From: Candidatus Saccharimonadota bacterium | GTDB lineage: Bacteria; Patescibacteriota; Saccharimonadia; Saccharimonadales; UBA4665 | DNA length: 49,452 nt | NCBI GenBank assembly: GCA_027346135.1 | Contig: DAIESS010000001.1 | Span: 1-49,452 of the forward strand | Direction of reading: 5' to 3' | Shown here: one piece after another, positions 48,812 through 49,452 of the stretch | How the letters are laid out: each line of letters begins with the position of its first letter | How positions within the stretch are numbered: the first letter of the stretch is position 1 | Translations under genes and position numbers: made by a program | The notes under the pieces: generated by a model | Database searches by the model: none | What the model was told of the DNA's origin: nothing | Seen by the model: only the letters and a program-made list of their open reading frames with translations

Positions 48812-49452
48812 TTAAGCTCGTAACTCAAGCCGAGAGACTAACCAATCACGCGGCAAGATACTCAAAAACCAACCGGCGCGCGGCCCAGAATCTTTACCAA
48901 TCAACAACCGATACAAGCTGCCAAACATATCTTTGGGCTGCAGACCAAGCTGATCTTTCAGTTCATAAATTGCATTATGGAACCAGCCGCCATCGGCATC
49001 CTGCGGTGCAGTTTTGACTTTTTCAGCTAAAGCGCTAAACAGCTGCTTTTCGGTGTCGGAATATTTATCGGCATCGACGGTCTCGAGTAGGTTAAATTGA
49101 ATGTCTTGCGGCGCCCAACTAGCTAGCCACTTGTCGATAAAGGTAAGTTCGCGACGGATGATATCGGCCTGCTGCTCAACGGCAGCGGCGTGTTCGGTTC
49201 GGGCAATAATTGCCAAGGTTTTATCAACGTCTTTAAGGGCTGCCTGGTAGCTTGCGACTAAGTGCGAAAACGGTACATTACTGACTGTTGGCGACTCGAC
49301 TCGATGTAAACATAGTTCTAGTAATTGTTTGTCGGCCTCGGTCTTGTCTGGCTTGGCCTGTAATTCGGCAAACTCATCGAACAAACGTAGCAAGGTCTCG
49401 CCTTCACCAAAAAAGAGTTGCTTATCGGGCGCAAAACGCAGCAAGAAGAACC
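48812..49452 (-). CDS. lysS: Class I lysyl-tRNA synthetase, C-terminal part (truncated by window edge)
   Basis: The frame is open to the window's last base, so the N-terminal catalytic half is outside. The visible 212 residues are the C-terminal alpha-helical domain; the end QLGLQPKDMFGSLYRLLIGKDSGPRAGWFLSIL resembles archaeal-type class I LysRS, a form found in several CPR lineages and in spirochaetes and alphaproteobacteria instead of class II LysS. It charges tRNA-Lys. Confidence 0.85.
   Translation of the reverse strand, partial: FFLLRFAPDKQLFFGEGETLLRLFDEFAELQAKPDKTEADKQLLELCLHRVESPTVSNVPFSHLVASYQAALKDVDKTLAIIARTEHAAAVEQQADIIRRELTFIDKWLASWAPQDIQFNLLETVDADKYSDTEKQLFSALAEKVKTAPQDADGGWFHNAIYELKDQLGLQPKDMFGSLYRLLIGKDSGPRAGWFLSILPRDWLVSRLELRA

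Overview
The window reads as chromosomal DNA of a small-genome bacterium of the Patescibacteria (CPR), most likely Candidatus Saccharibacteria (TM7). This assignment is inference from gene content and style: a division/cell-wall cluster without the Mur ligases, a class I (archaeal-type) lysyl-tRNA synthetase, short intergenic gaps, almost every gene on one strand, and many genes whose -10 promoter box sits only 6-10 nt before the start codon (leaderless mRNAs). TGA is used as a stop (for example at 16145-16147), so the TGA=Gly code of Gracilibacteria/Absconditabacteria does not apply. There is no phage, IS element, CRISPR array or rRNA, and I recognised no tRNA.

Region by region. 1-778: tail of an unidentified plus-strand gene and an AT-rich gap with scattered copies of a 17-bp motif. 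779-9158: division and cell-wall (dcw) operon on the minus strand: mraZ, rsmH, ftsL-like, ftsI-type PBP, mraY, ftsW, murG, ftsQ-like, with MraZ operator boxes upstream. 9426-18000: a small membrane peptide, yvcK, aldo/keto reductase, metal-dependent hydrolase, a KwaB/DUF4868-like protein beside a PIF1-type helicase, an RNase HI gene broken by an in-frame TAA, a class I amidotransferase-like hydrolase, a NYN nuclease and a small membrane protein. 18113-19055: a plus-strand unknown gene split by an in-frame TAA, then a probable structured non-coding RNA with its own promoter. 19066-27787: glyS, a 59-codon plus-strand gene, recO, a pair of degenerate two-component proteins, a methyltransferase, xseB-xseA, a flippase-like membrane protein, then divergent trm11-like methyltransferase and rpmA. 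27855-37133: response regulator, pyrG, S41 protease, a PcsB/CwlO-like CHAP hydrolase with ftsX-ftsE, prfB and an M16 peptidase. 37155-49452: secA, hpf, serS, PD-(D/E)XK nuclease, TrmA-family methyltransferase, HAD phosphatase, a heliorhodopsin-family protein, DUF427 protein, alpha/beta hydrolase, FMN reductase, two membrane proteins, a zincin and the class I LysRS (cut by the window edge).

How the parts fit. Two blocks build the septum: the dcw operon makes lipid II and the division core, while the FtsE-FtsX-CHAP hydrolase trio would open peptidoglycan at the septum. The rest is mainly translation (GlyRS, SerRS, LysRS, RF2, L27, HPF, RNA methyltransferases), secretion (SecA) and DNA repair (RecO, XseAB, helicase).

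Best candidates for something new: (1) the heliorhodopsin-family protein at 44385-45206, in which the retinal-binding lysine aligns with Trp and the counterion Glu with Asn; (2) the adjacent histidine-kinase-like and receiver-like proteins at 21413-22542, in which both phosphorylation sites are Glu; (3) the structured RNA at about 18919-19055; (4) two nearby genes each interrupted by one in-frame TAA; (5) the widespread leaderless promoter layout, including a 40-bp back-to-back pair at 26228-26267.
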